Below are positions 23,341 to 34,500 of a DNA stretch of 64,000 bases, one piece after another. Location: the NCBI GenBank assembly GCA_024138025.1, contig JAMXBD010000405.1, positions 434,001 to 498,000 on the forward strand, read 5' to 3'. The DNA is from Combretum micranthum (Eukaryota > Streptophyta > Magnoliopsida > Myrtales > Combretaceae). Position 1 is the stretch's first letter, and each line of letters starts with the position of its first letter. Made by a program: the position numbers and the translations under genes. The notes under the pieces are model-generated. The model had not been told where the DNA came from, made no database searches, and saw only the letters and a program-made list of their open reading frames with translations.

Positions 23341-26300
23341 TTAAACAAAGTGATATTTGATATCGATGTACTTTATTTTCCCATGAAAATTTTGATCTTT
23401 AGTTAAATGTATAGCATTTTGGTTGTCATGGAAGAGATTTGTAGGCACCAAATCTAAACTGGGTTCATTATATAAACCTCGTAGCCAAATAGCTTCTTTG
23501 ATTGCCTCTATCAGCACCATATATTCCGCCTCTGTTGTAGACAAAGCAATTGTAGCCTATAAGGTTGACTTCCAACTAACAACACAACTACCCAAGCAAA
23601 ACTCAAATCCAGTAAGTGATCTTCTTTCGTTGATCTCTAGCATAATTTAAGTCAACATAACCAACTAAGCCTCTATTCCCTTTTCCAAATTTTAAACATG
23701 CATTAGTCGAACCTCACAAATATCTAAGAATCCATTTCACTACTTGCTAGTATACTTTACCAGGGTTAGCTATATATCTACTAACAACATTAACAGCATA
23801 TAAAATGTTTGGACAAGTGCATACCATGGCATACATCATGCTACCAACTACACTTGCATGAGGAACTCATGCCATGTCCCTAATCTCATCATTTGTCTAT
23901 GGAGATAAGGCTACTGAAAGTTTGAAATGAGCTGTTAGAGGAGTATTAACAGCTTTAGCATTTTTCATCCTGAAATGCTCTAAGACCTTCTCAATATAAT
24001 ATTTTTGAGATAAAATAGCTTTCTAGTTTTTCTATCTCTTTGTATCTCAATGCCGATAATTTTCTTTGCAACTCCCAAATCTTTCATCTTAAATTCATCT
24101 TTTAAAAAGCATCTTCAATTGGTTAACTTTAGTAATGCTTTTGGCAGTAATGAACATGTCATCCACATATAGGAGCAAATATAAAAGACTCATTTGATAG
24201 TTTTTTGAAATAAACGCAACTATGTACTTGCTCCTCAAATAACCATGCGTAGTCATGAAAGTGTCAAATTGCTTATACCACTACCTAGGAGATTGTTATA
24301 AGCCATAAAGAATTTTCTTTAATAAGCCAACATGGTCTTCTTGCCTTCAACAATAAAGCCTTCTGGTTAATACATATAAATTTATTCCTTTAAATAGCCA
24401 TGTAGAAAGCAGTTTTGACATCTAACCACTCTAGTTATAGGTCGTACAAGGCTGCCAATGCAAGCAATACTTGAATGGAATTGTGTTTTACTACAAGTTT
24501 AAAAACATCATTAAAATCTACTCCTGTCATTAGACTATATCCCTTTGCAACTGGACGAGCCTTATATCTAACTCCTTCATCTGCTGGAGATGACTCTTTC
24601 CTTTTGAATACAACCAATAACCTTTTTTCTTTATGGCGATTTGATTAGTTCCCAAGTAATATTATTACGCAAAGACTTCATTTCTTCTTGCATTGCCATC
24701 ATCCATTTTCCTGAATAAACACATACGATGGCCTCCACATTTATGATGATTCACCATCTCCATTAAGCTCGTTTGCTCCTAATAAAGCATAGGAGACTAA
24801 TTCAACATAATCAACATATTGCGGTGATGGTATAATTTCTCTTCATCCTTTACCTTTAGCTAATACTGTAAGGGACTTGTTGCTCAACTCCACTTGAATT
24901 AGATGATCTATCTAATTGGAACGTCTTTGGAGAAACATGTTATTTGGTTACTTCTGATTCCATCTTCTTTTCAATACTCTCTATCGGTTCTCCTTGAGAA
25001 GATTCTAATTCTAGCTTGAGCATTGATCGCTCATCAAAAGTTACATCTCTACTTATTACAACCTTAGGTCACTTGGAATTTGGACACCACAATTTATATC
25101 CCTTCACACCAGAAGGATACTTAATGAACATGAATTTCTTAGCATGTGGCTCTAACTTGCCATCATCACATGCATGTAAGCTAGACAACCAAAAATCTTC
25201 AAATTATAGTAATTTGTAGGATTGTCAAACCATACTTCCTCTAGAGTCTTGCAACCAATTGGGATTGTTGGAAATCAATTTACTAGGTGCCAAGCCATAG
25301 ATGCTGCCTCAACCCATAACTCCTTGGGTAAATTGACATTCGAGAGCAAGCATTGTGCTTTCTCAATGAGAGTCCTATTCATGTGTTTTATAACTCCATT
25401 TTGTTAAGGTATTTCTATAACTGTGCGATGTCAAACAATTCTCTTGTCTTTGCAGAAATCATTAGATTTTTTGTTACAAAATTCCAAACCATTGTCTGTT
25501 CTAAGCTGCTCAATCTACTTGCTTGTTTCTTTCTCAATCAAACATTTCCATTGCTTGAAAATCAGAAAAACTTAATTTTTATGCTTCAAGAAGCAGACCT
25601 AAACTTTTCTTGAAAAATCATCAATAAAAGTTAGTATATCTAGCACTATCTTTAGAAGGAACACAAGAAGGACTCCAAAGGTCTAAATGAATATAATATA
25701 GGGTACCTTTAGTCCTTTGAATGGTTATGCATCTAACCCGCTTTTGTTTCCTAAAGATACAATGTTCGCAAAAGTTCATGCTTCTCATACTCTAGCCACA
25801 CAACAAACCTCTTTTACTCAATAAAAACATACCTTTTTCACTTATATGCCACAATTTTGTAATATCAATATTGGAGAGTGATGAAGAACTTGTAGCAGTA
25901 ACGTAGTTAACTATATGTCCATCTAACACGTACAGATTTGTGGACCTCACAACTTTCTTCACAACCGAAGCACCTTTGGTGACTTCATAACTCCACCTTC
26001 AGCTAAATATCTGCACCCATTGGCATCGAGGGTGCCTAAAGAAATGAGATTCTTCTTCAAGTTTAAAGTGTGACGAACATTAATTAGAGTTCTCATGATG
26101 TGATGCCATCATGCATTTTGATCATGATTGTTCCTTTATCCACAACTTTGCAAGCAACATTATTGCACATTAGCACGAACCCGACTGCAAAAGATTTGTA
26201 TGTTGAAAATCAGTCCCTATTGAGACACAAATAATAAGAACAACTAGAATCTGTGATCCACTCATCTTTGGATCTATCATTGGCATCGGTAATGACAAGA

Positions 26301-26881
26301 AGAATATATGTAGTAAACTTATCTGCTACAATGCTAACTTGAGTAAGTGTCCCTTTCATGTCATGTTATGACTGCTTATTCTTTAACTTAAAGCAATCTA
26401 CCTTAATGTGCCCCTTCTTGTGACAATAGTTACAGGTCAAATTCTTGTATTTGGACTTTAACTTGGACCTTGACCTTACTTTACTGCTACTTAAACCTCT
26501 CTCTTGAGCCCTTCCTCTCACAATTAATCCTTCTGTCGGATTATCACACTTGTTGCTACCAGAAAACTTATTGTCAATAAGATGTTTAGATAGGAGAGTC
26601 GATTTAACATCTTCTAAAGTTACATTGGTCTTATCGTAAAGCAAAGTTTCTCTAAAGTGAGAGTCTGAGAGCGATAAGGAACACAACAACTTGAGGCCTT
26701 GATCTTCATCACTAATTTCAACACCCATATTTTCCAAATCTAAAATAATGGACATAAAAGTGTCAATGTGAGATTTAATGGATATGCCTTCTTCCATTTG
26801 TAGGCTATAGAACAAAAGCTTCTTATGAAGCTTATTGGTGAGAGATTTCTCCATGTAAAGCAATTTTGGCCCACAAGTCAA
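23341..26881 (-). pseudogene. Copia gag-pol polyprotein (minus strand), decayed
   Basis: Reading right to left. Gag, 26366-26881: YMEKSLTNKLHKKLLFYSLQ and VTLEDVKSTLLSK, then the zinc knuckle CNYCHKKGHIKVDC (CX2CX4HX4C). Integrase and linker regions (about 24700-26200) survive only as fragments. Reverse transcriptase: ARPVAKGYSLMTGVDFNDVF (24435-24617) and LLLYVDDMFITAKS near 24140-24180, with catalytic YVDD. RNase H, 23341-23544: STTEAEYMVL and FHDNQNAIHLTKDQNFH. The lineage resembles the Tnt1/Tork type. Internal stops and frameshifts make it non-functional. Confidence 0.85.
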
Positions 26882-27146
26882 TAGTGGTCTTCTCCTTAAT
26901 GACCTCCTTCAAAACCTAATTGGACAAACATTGTCGAATTGTATCCAAATCATTCTTTTTCTCCTTTGTTAAAGACTCTAGCATGTTTGCCTTCCTTAAT
27001 AAAGCTTTATGATATACATACTAAACTAAGATATTATATATCTTGATTCACCATAAGGCAAAGCTAAATTCACAATCAAATTTCTCAATCTCAAAATTTG
27101 TTACCATTATGAAACAATAACCCACACTCTTGGCTCTTATTCCAGT

Positions 27147-28280
27147 TGGTTATGATCCAAGAAGATTGAAATGCTTATGAAAAATAATGGCAAAGATAAA
27201 AGAGAAGATTGAGAAATAATAATGCAAGAGAAAGGAAATTGTAATATAAAGAAGAAGAGAAAAATCTCATGAAAAGATAAGACGTATTATTTACAAAAGA
27301 GAAATTACTCGACCCAAACCTTAAGTATACCAAAAATCTCACTCTTAAGACCCTTATAGTAGAATTGATATTTTGTTATTATGTATATTTTCTTATCAGT
27401 TGTATAACAAAAATGCACATAAGAGGACCTTTTTATAGGGTGCTTCTGACATAGTTTAGTAGTGGTAGTTGAAGATCTATCTGGGTCAAGTTTAGGAAAG
27501 GTTTCACAAAACCTAAATCCGAGCTCAAGTCCCTATAGGTTCCCAAAACACATTCTAAACCCTATAGGATTTTTATCTATAAACCTAAAACCCATCCAAT
27601 AATCTCTATAGGGTAGCTAAACCCGAACCCAACAAAGTCAATGATGTTTCAACTACAATTAATCCTTCCAAATTTATTCTCTTTATTCTCAATTAGCTTA
27701 ATATTACAATAGGTTTCTGTGATTAAGTAAAATCAAATATTATTAAAAAATGAATTATTTACAAAATTAAAAGATTAAAATGCATATACTATTTATTAGA
27801 TTGAACTATAAATTTAAAATATATACTATTTATTAAATTGAACAAGTTTCATAAATATATAAACTTTAAATTAGTTTGAATTTTAATTTTATTAATGGTA
27901 AATAATTTAATAATATTTTTTCTTTACGGGTTTAGGTTCCCGACGGGTTTTATATCCATCCCAAAACCTAATCTAAAACCCTATAGGTTTAGCACAGTAT
28001 CCGAAAACCCGTTCACCCTATAGGATATTTAATAGGTTGGATAGGTCAAGTATCTTATAAAAACCCGTCCGATTACATACCTAGTGGTAGTTTATAACAA
28101 CCTCACAAACTACCATTCATACTATATACTCTGGAAAAATCTCAACTGCTACTTCTAGGAATCTCAACTATTATTTTTTAGATAAATCTTACCTAAAAAT
28201 TCTAGGAATAACCTACCTACGACAACTAGAAAATTCTACGACAAATATAAATATGTGGTATAAGTTTATAGCACATTACA
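27147..28280 (-). repeat. 5' LTR of the minus-strand copia element, interrupted
   Basis: Starts on the minus strand with TGTAATGTGCTATAAAC at 28280 and ends near 27147 beside the primer site. The two LTR halves, 27147-27469 and 28084-28280, rejoin in alignment with the other LTR once the inserted transposon is set aside. Confidence 0.75.
27470..28083. mobile_element. hAT-like element inserted in the copia 5' LTR, 614 bp
   Basis: A perfect 8-bp duplication GTGGTAGT (27462-27469 and 28084-28091) brackets the block. The right end, complemented, starts TAGGTATGTAATCGGACGGG, a hAT-like terminus; the left end TGAAGATCTATCTGGGTC matches it only loosely. The arms carry repeated CCCTATAGG motifs around an AT-rich middle (about 27640-27920). 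There is no coding capacity. The insertion postdates the copia element. Confidence 0.62.
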
Positions 28281-29204
28281 TAGAAAAAAAAGAAAAAAAA
28301 GAAAGAAAGAGGGAGGCGAGAGAAAAATAAAAGGCAAAAAAGATATTTAACATAATACTTAATAATATAACCTAAGACTTAGCTCAATATTTAAGAAAGC
28401 AATTTTTTATCTCTTTATTTCCATTTGTTGAGTTATAACTATTCAATTGTTGTGAGCATTGCAATAGTAAATAGGCAAATTATACCATAATATATTAATA
28501 TTTATAAATAAGTTCATTTAAAATATAAATTCTTTGATGATGAATTAACTTTTTGTAAGATAAGTCAAATGACATATTCATTAAGAAAATATGATGAAAA
28601 TTATTAATAAACTATTTAAACTTTGAACATTTAATGGATTTTACAAAATGTTAATACTTTATTTAACTTTAAGAAATATTGATTTCTTTTTATAATCACT
28701 TGAAATATTAATATTTTAAGTAAACTTATTCAAACATTCATATTTCTACTTCTACTGTAATTTTATCCAATAATAAATGCATATTTATATCATGTCCATC
28801 TCCATTTTTGTTTTTTTTTTTTTTTTCTTTTAATCGCCACTTTCACAGCAATGTTTTGTACTAGCAACCATTTCTCCTCGTATTATGGTTGCCCTTAGAA
28901 ATTCAATATTGAAACATTTGCACGTTGTTTCCTGAGTTATAAAAGCATGTTTGATGGAATCGTGGACCCACTTTTTCATATAAATAGACCTTTTAAAATA
29001 TTTTTACTTTATTATAGTATCTAAAGATTATAGAAATAAACTTTTTTTATTTTAATTTCAGGAAATAAAGTGAAATCTAAAATAGAATTAGTCTATGAAA
29101 TAGTAATAGAAAATTCCATATACGTTTTTAATATTAAAGATGGTGTAAATAATTCCCTTTATCCTACAAATCAGTTTTGAATTTCGTGATGAATCCATTT
29201 GAAG
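28281..29204. other. AT-rich spacer
   Basis: 28281-28340 is purine-rich and 28808-28826 is a T run. No gene or repeat is recognised otherwise. Confidence 0.4.
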
Positions 29205-29700
29205 TGAAAGGGAGAAAGGAGAGACATAGCTTTTTTGGTAGCCCGAGGCGACCAGGTCCCATTAGACACATTTGCTTGTCTTTCTGAGATTCGTAAGGGT
29301 TTTGCCCGACTTCCTTAGGAGCTACGAAAAGGAACGGCTAAACAAGGCTAACAAATGTTCATTCAACTTAGGGAACGATAATGACGGATCAGGACAAAAC
29401 CGAGATTGTGTACATCATAGTTTTCTCGTTTTAGTATTATAGCCCAGGAAGCTTAAAAAGGAAAAGCTCACTCTGCTGCAGAATCCATAGCCGTCTTATA
29501 AAATGGTGGTAGACATCGTATCTGATTGCTGGAATGTGCTAATATAAGAGGGAAATGGACCTATCCATCATTGCACTACTTGAAAACAGCCTATCTGAAA
29601 TCAGACTAGGTAGCTCTAAAAGGAGGGCTCAAATCCTTTTCACTTTGTGGATCTTTATTTCATGCCTAGAGGAAGCTTCGGGATGGAAAATTAGGCTCTC
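29205..29700. other. Composition island, possibly organelle-derived DNA
   Basis: This stretch is clearly less AT-rich than both flanks and lacks poly-A/T runs. It has no long open frame and no transposon ends. Phrases such as GTAGCCCGAGGCGACCAGG and GGAACGGCTAAACAAGG look like plant mitochondrial intergenic DNA, which would make it a nuclear mitochondrial insertion. This is an impression from composition and wording, not an alignment. Confidence 0.3.
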
Positions 29701-31542
29701 CAACAAATAAGATATGCATAAAATAAATCACAGCAATATTATACAACCCATAAAGTCAAAATAAGATATAGCTGAAAAAAGTCCAATCAAGCTATAAGTA
29801 GGATAATGTTTATTGTCCTAAAAAAACCTGCCCCATTTTTATTCACATCATTGAATATTTAACATGTGTTATAAAAAGATAAAATTTTTAAAATAAAATA
29901 AATAAGAATTATCATTTCATAACATGTAACGAACATTAATCGACAGAAATAGATATAAAACTACTTTTTAAGAATAGCATCTTCCCATTTGTGTCAGTGT
30001 TGCTCAAATATATATACTATATCTTTTGTATTTAATCTACTAATATTTGGAATTTGCAATTTAAATATCATTATCCAATCCGATAGTGAAGGTGCTAATA
30101 CGATGATAGAAAGCGAAGGCAGATTAGTTTCATGCACTTGTTGGATTTGACAAAAAATACAAGTAGTCAAGACCATATCGAGTTCGTAAATAATTCATGC
30201 AGATTGATTATTTTTCGAAGCATATTCCCATATAATGGAATATCCTGAAAGTGACTGATCAAATCGAAAGGATGACCCTATAAAGGTCACTGTCGCTACC
30301 ATTACGAATGACGACTGTTTTTGAGTCTCAGGTACATTACATTCATCAAATCCAAGACTACAGCCGCCACACATTTATCGATTGGAGGATCAACCGAGCT
30401 AAAATTTTTTAGCAACGACGTTACCAGGTAATCATCTATTGATGAAAATGAGGCAATAGTTCTAGAATTCTGGCAGCATTTGGCACTCGCACAGCACCAT
30501 GAAGCAGCTGGTGCCTATACAGTCACAAGCTAACTCATGTTTATTATCGGATATGAGCCTTTTCCTTTTTTTTTTTCCCCCCCTGTGATGTGTAATTTGC
30601 AAAAGGTGCATATTTTTCCCATCTGATACAAATTAAAGATCGGATATGACCACATATGTTAACTTAAAAAAAAAAATAAACAAACAAAAAAAAAAAAAAA
30701 GGCTTGAAAAGGGAAGAATTTGAATCTTAAAACTAATTTGCGAACGGTATAAAAGGACCAAAAATCTCTATACTTCATCTCAAATATTTTTCATGTCCAA
30801 TAGTAAGGTGCAGGTTGAATTTGCATGAATAACTACATATTCAAAATTTTTTCTCTCGTGAGGTAATATTCATATAAATACGTAAGGACCGTGTTCCATC
30901 CTTCTGACGCTCACATTGACAGGCCTTCCAGGCGCCACGCTTCAAATTAAGGAGTTCAACGCTAACATGTAAGGCTCGGGAAATATCATTTGAACACAGA
31001 AGTCATTCAGAAGCGCGCATATCCTGGAAGTAGAAACATCTCTCGGCCTCAGCACGTACAGATCTTGTTGAGTCTCCCTCCTATTGATAGAAGACGCACC
31101 CCTCCTAAATGAAAATAAAACTGAAAAATGCATTAGAAGAAATACATAGATATCAAACATACTGCAAAGCTACGGCAGATCAGGTAAAGGAGGTAGTAAG
31201 TTGCATTCAATCCCCATCTTCAAATATCTTAATTTCCATGTCCTGAGACCCATCTATAACAAAATAAATACATGGTATGCAAATACCTCATATCAAAAAT
31301 AACAAGGAAGAAAAACCTAAGTGCTATTATATTACAATGAAATCATATATGTCAGATCTATTTCAACAAAGGGACTGCATATGCAGTGTTAGAAGCATAT
31401 TTCGGACTTCTTGGAAGTTCATCCCATCTGCCACTAAGCAAAGCATGGAGAGAGAAAATACATGGAAATGTCACTGAAAGAATGACCATCTCCCAATGTC
31501 CTCCAGGTGTTCAATTGCATAGAGTTCGGATGGACTGCCACA
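29701..31542. other. Spacer and probable 3' UTR side of the PRR gene
   Basis: 29760-30300 is AT-rich and featureless. 30580-30720 holds T and A runs. 30900-31110 is less AT-rich and, on the minus strand, is preceded by a splice-acceptor-like TTTTCATTTAG; it could be a spliced 3' UTR exon of the PRR gene or an unrelated exon. 31180-31542 reads as 3' UTR directly after the PRR stop codon. Confidence 0.4.
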
Positions 31543-34500
31543 TTAATTATCGGTTCCTCCAGGTGCAAAGTCAGTCTGTGTTTGTCGAACAAATTGTCCT
31601 TTCACACGAGGCCGTTGCTCTGCGAGCTTCTTTCTGCTTTCATACCGAACCTGAAATGGAAATCCTCTTTGTTAAGTAAACAAGACAGCGATGTGCTGGC
31701 AATAAAACAAGTTTAATAAACCATCTAATCCTGCAAAGCAAAGAGAGAACTATAATCATAGTGACAATTACCAGAACAGCATTAAACTGGACCCCTTTCT
31801 ATTGCTACTAAAAACATTCTGAAACATACTTCGCCCTCCAAATACTTAATTTTGGATAAGGCTAGAACTCCAGTTTCTCTGAGATGTAACCACTCAAAGC
31901 TTCATTAACGCCAACAATATCAGGATATCTATATCAAACTTAAATCACAAACCAGTGAAAAGTTCATTCTTGGGGAAATCATCCAAATGCTTAACAATTC
32001 TTGAATATACGCAGATTTTCTTTCAGGTTAAACAAGATCAGACATAATTCGCCCTCTAAAGGACCAGAAAGAACAGATGAACTCCTTAACCACCTTTGGC
32101 ATGAGTTCTATGTCTATTCTAAGATGTCCATAATAGCATAACTCTGATGGCATATATTCTTGAATGAAATCAAGGTTTGCTAGAATCAGAACACAACCCT
32201 AAGGACTAAACCAATATTAAAAAAATTCACCAATATCTATATTATGACAAGCCATGCTGGCAAGGCAACACATTGAAGAATCATGGAGTGACAATAAAAG
32301 GCAAGAATCACCAGTAGTTACCTTCTTCTCATAGCATCTATCTTTTCGCTTCAACCGGAACTTTGCCAGGGCTGCTTCTCTTTGACTAGATCGTTGGACA
32401 TTTCCATCTTGAACTACAAAACCATTGGCACTCTTACTGTCCCCATCAGACCTCATAACAGGAACCTGGTTAACATTGTTATTGCTCCCACAAATGCTTA
32501 CACAGTCAATGCTATTACGGTGAGTTAAAGTGCCACAGCAGAAGCTGCTCTTCTCGCTCCTGTCAATACTTGGAGAAATGCGTCCCTGATCTTCCATGGA
32601 ATCACACTTGAGATCTTGTCTATGCCCTCCCTGGTTGGAAGAATTGCTGATATTATGATCAAGTGGGTCGTTGAGGCGTTCAAACTTCTATTTTCATTGT
32701 TGGGCTTGGGGAAGGAATCAGCAGAGAAGGTGGTCTCTTTCTGTCCACTGAACTTGGACTTGGCATAATTGATGGAACTGATTGTGCACACAAAACTTGA
32801 GGATATATGGAACAATATTCAGTGCCACCGTTATCAAACCTCCCCCTTAACTGGGATTGGTGCGGAAATGCTCTTTGATTTGGGCTAGAAATAAAAAATT
32901 CAGATTGACTAGATTGACCTGTGGCCAAAGACGTAATACTATTTGGAGTACTTTGACCAGAACCTGGAGCATCAGATTTATTGAAATTTGCAGTTCGAGA
33001 ATTGTTCTTCTGTGGATTGCTTCCACATACTTTCTGCTCGTTAGACGGACTTGCCAATCCTGACCTCAGTTTATGTGATGACTTGTTAACATACCTGCAA
33101 TGAAGACAGAGAATGAATCAGAAGGCATAAAACTGTGCCACAAAACAGTAGGATTCATTGTAGCTTCTGCTTTACTGAATTTAGATTATTTCAAATTTTT
33201 CACAGGAAATTAAGGCAAGAGCAGGGAAAGACACATACCGGGAAAAAGCTGAAGCATCAGAATGCTTTAGTGTTTGCCGTTCTTCAATGCTATGCCTTGC
33301 AAAGCCACTGAGGTCTGATCTTTTCAAGGAAAGATTCAGTTCTGGTGGTAGGTCCAATTGCCTCGCGCAAATTTTTGTAGCAAAATCACTGTAACTGCCA
33401 CGTGGGTAATTCTCAAATGCTCCAACTAAGTTACTGCCTTCTCTGTAAGAGTTGACTGTTACTTCATTATCGCCACAAACCTCAGTGTCCACAGTTGTAT
33501 CCCTCTTATCAAGTTTAGGTCTGACATCCTTGCTTTCCACCAATTGGGAATATCTGAGAGAATCCACTGCAAAAACATTTTGGAGATAATAAGATGGCTT
33601 GTTCTAATATAGATAAGAAAGAGGCCCGTGCCCACATGCCAACCAGAGAGAGAGAGAGAGAGAGAGAAGAGCCAAGTAGAAAACAAAGTACATACAAGTG
33701 GCATGACCCTCTTGCAGGCTTGATACTTTCTGAGTTGATATGATCTTCTCCTCAGGTACCACTTTTTGTGTGTCATAATCTCCTGGTTTTCCCCATTCAG
33801 CCTGGGAAAGATCATGCTTTTGCTCTATTTCAATAAAATCAGTTTCCATGTCTGGTTTTGTGCATGAGCTCTGCAAGAAATAATATGCAATCATAAATGA
33901 TTCAGGTAAAGGCTATGCAGCAGTACGTCTTCACAAAATCACTATAAAGCGTATGTCACTTAATATGTTACAGTTTGAAAAATTATGCAAACTACAAGAT
34001 GTCCTAATAGAATTTCAAGCTGAGTAAGATTCGAAAAATGCAGGATATGGCAGTCCGAGGATAAATACAAAATGTGTAACTGTTTCTCATGGAAAAATTC
34101 ATGTCAATTTACTGGAAAGCCTGCTATCAGAAAGTAATAAAGACACATATCCCAAGTCACGACACAATAGAATCGAAATCAGCATCTTCTTAAGAACCTT
34201 AAAATGACATAAAGGCAACCCTATGCATTTGAATTAAGTGGAGCATGCAAAGACAACAGCAGATTTGTGCATTATTCCAGTTTGTGAAAAGTGGTTCAAC
34301 AGATTAGAAGGCCTCAATCATATGCATAGATGTAAGTATGGAAAAAGAAATTCATCAAAGAACTACAGCCTCCTACAAAAATACTTGCACATCACAAGTC
34401 TCATATTCCCACTTAGAGAGGTTATCTCTGTGCTAGTAAAATCCTAAGAAAAGCTAAGCGCTTCATCTGAGGGCACAACACCATCTACTAGATGACACAG

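Larger units (their letters stand above)
22689..28280 (-). mobile_element. Ty1/copia retrotransposon on the minus strand, LTR-bounded
   Basis: Two similar LTRs border a minus-strand gag-pol: 3' LTR about 22689-23176 and 5' LTR about 27147-28280, the latter split by a DNA transposon at 27470-28083. Both LTRs share blocks such as TGTGGYAYAAGTTTA, TTACAAAAGAGAAA and AGGACCTNTTTATA. A degenerate primer site, TGGAATAAGAGCC on the minus strand, lies next to the 5' LTR. No target duplication is apparent, and the outer edge of the 3' LTR is diverged, so its boundary is approximate. Confidence 0.82.

Noticed and set aside
33181..33240. Extension of PRR exon 6 to its in-frame stop
   Set aside because: A GT donor at 33238 joins precisely in phase to the acceptor at 33094, continuing FSRYVNK.
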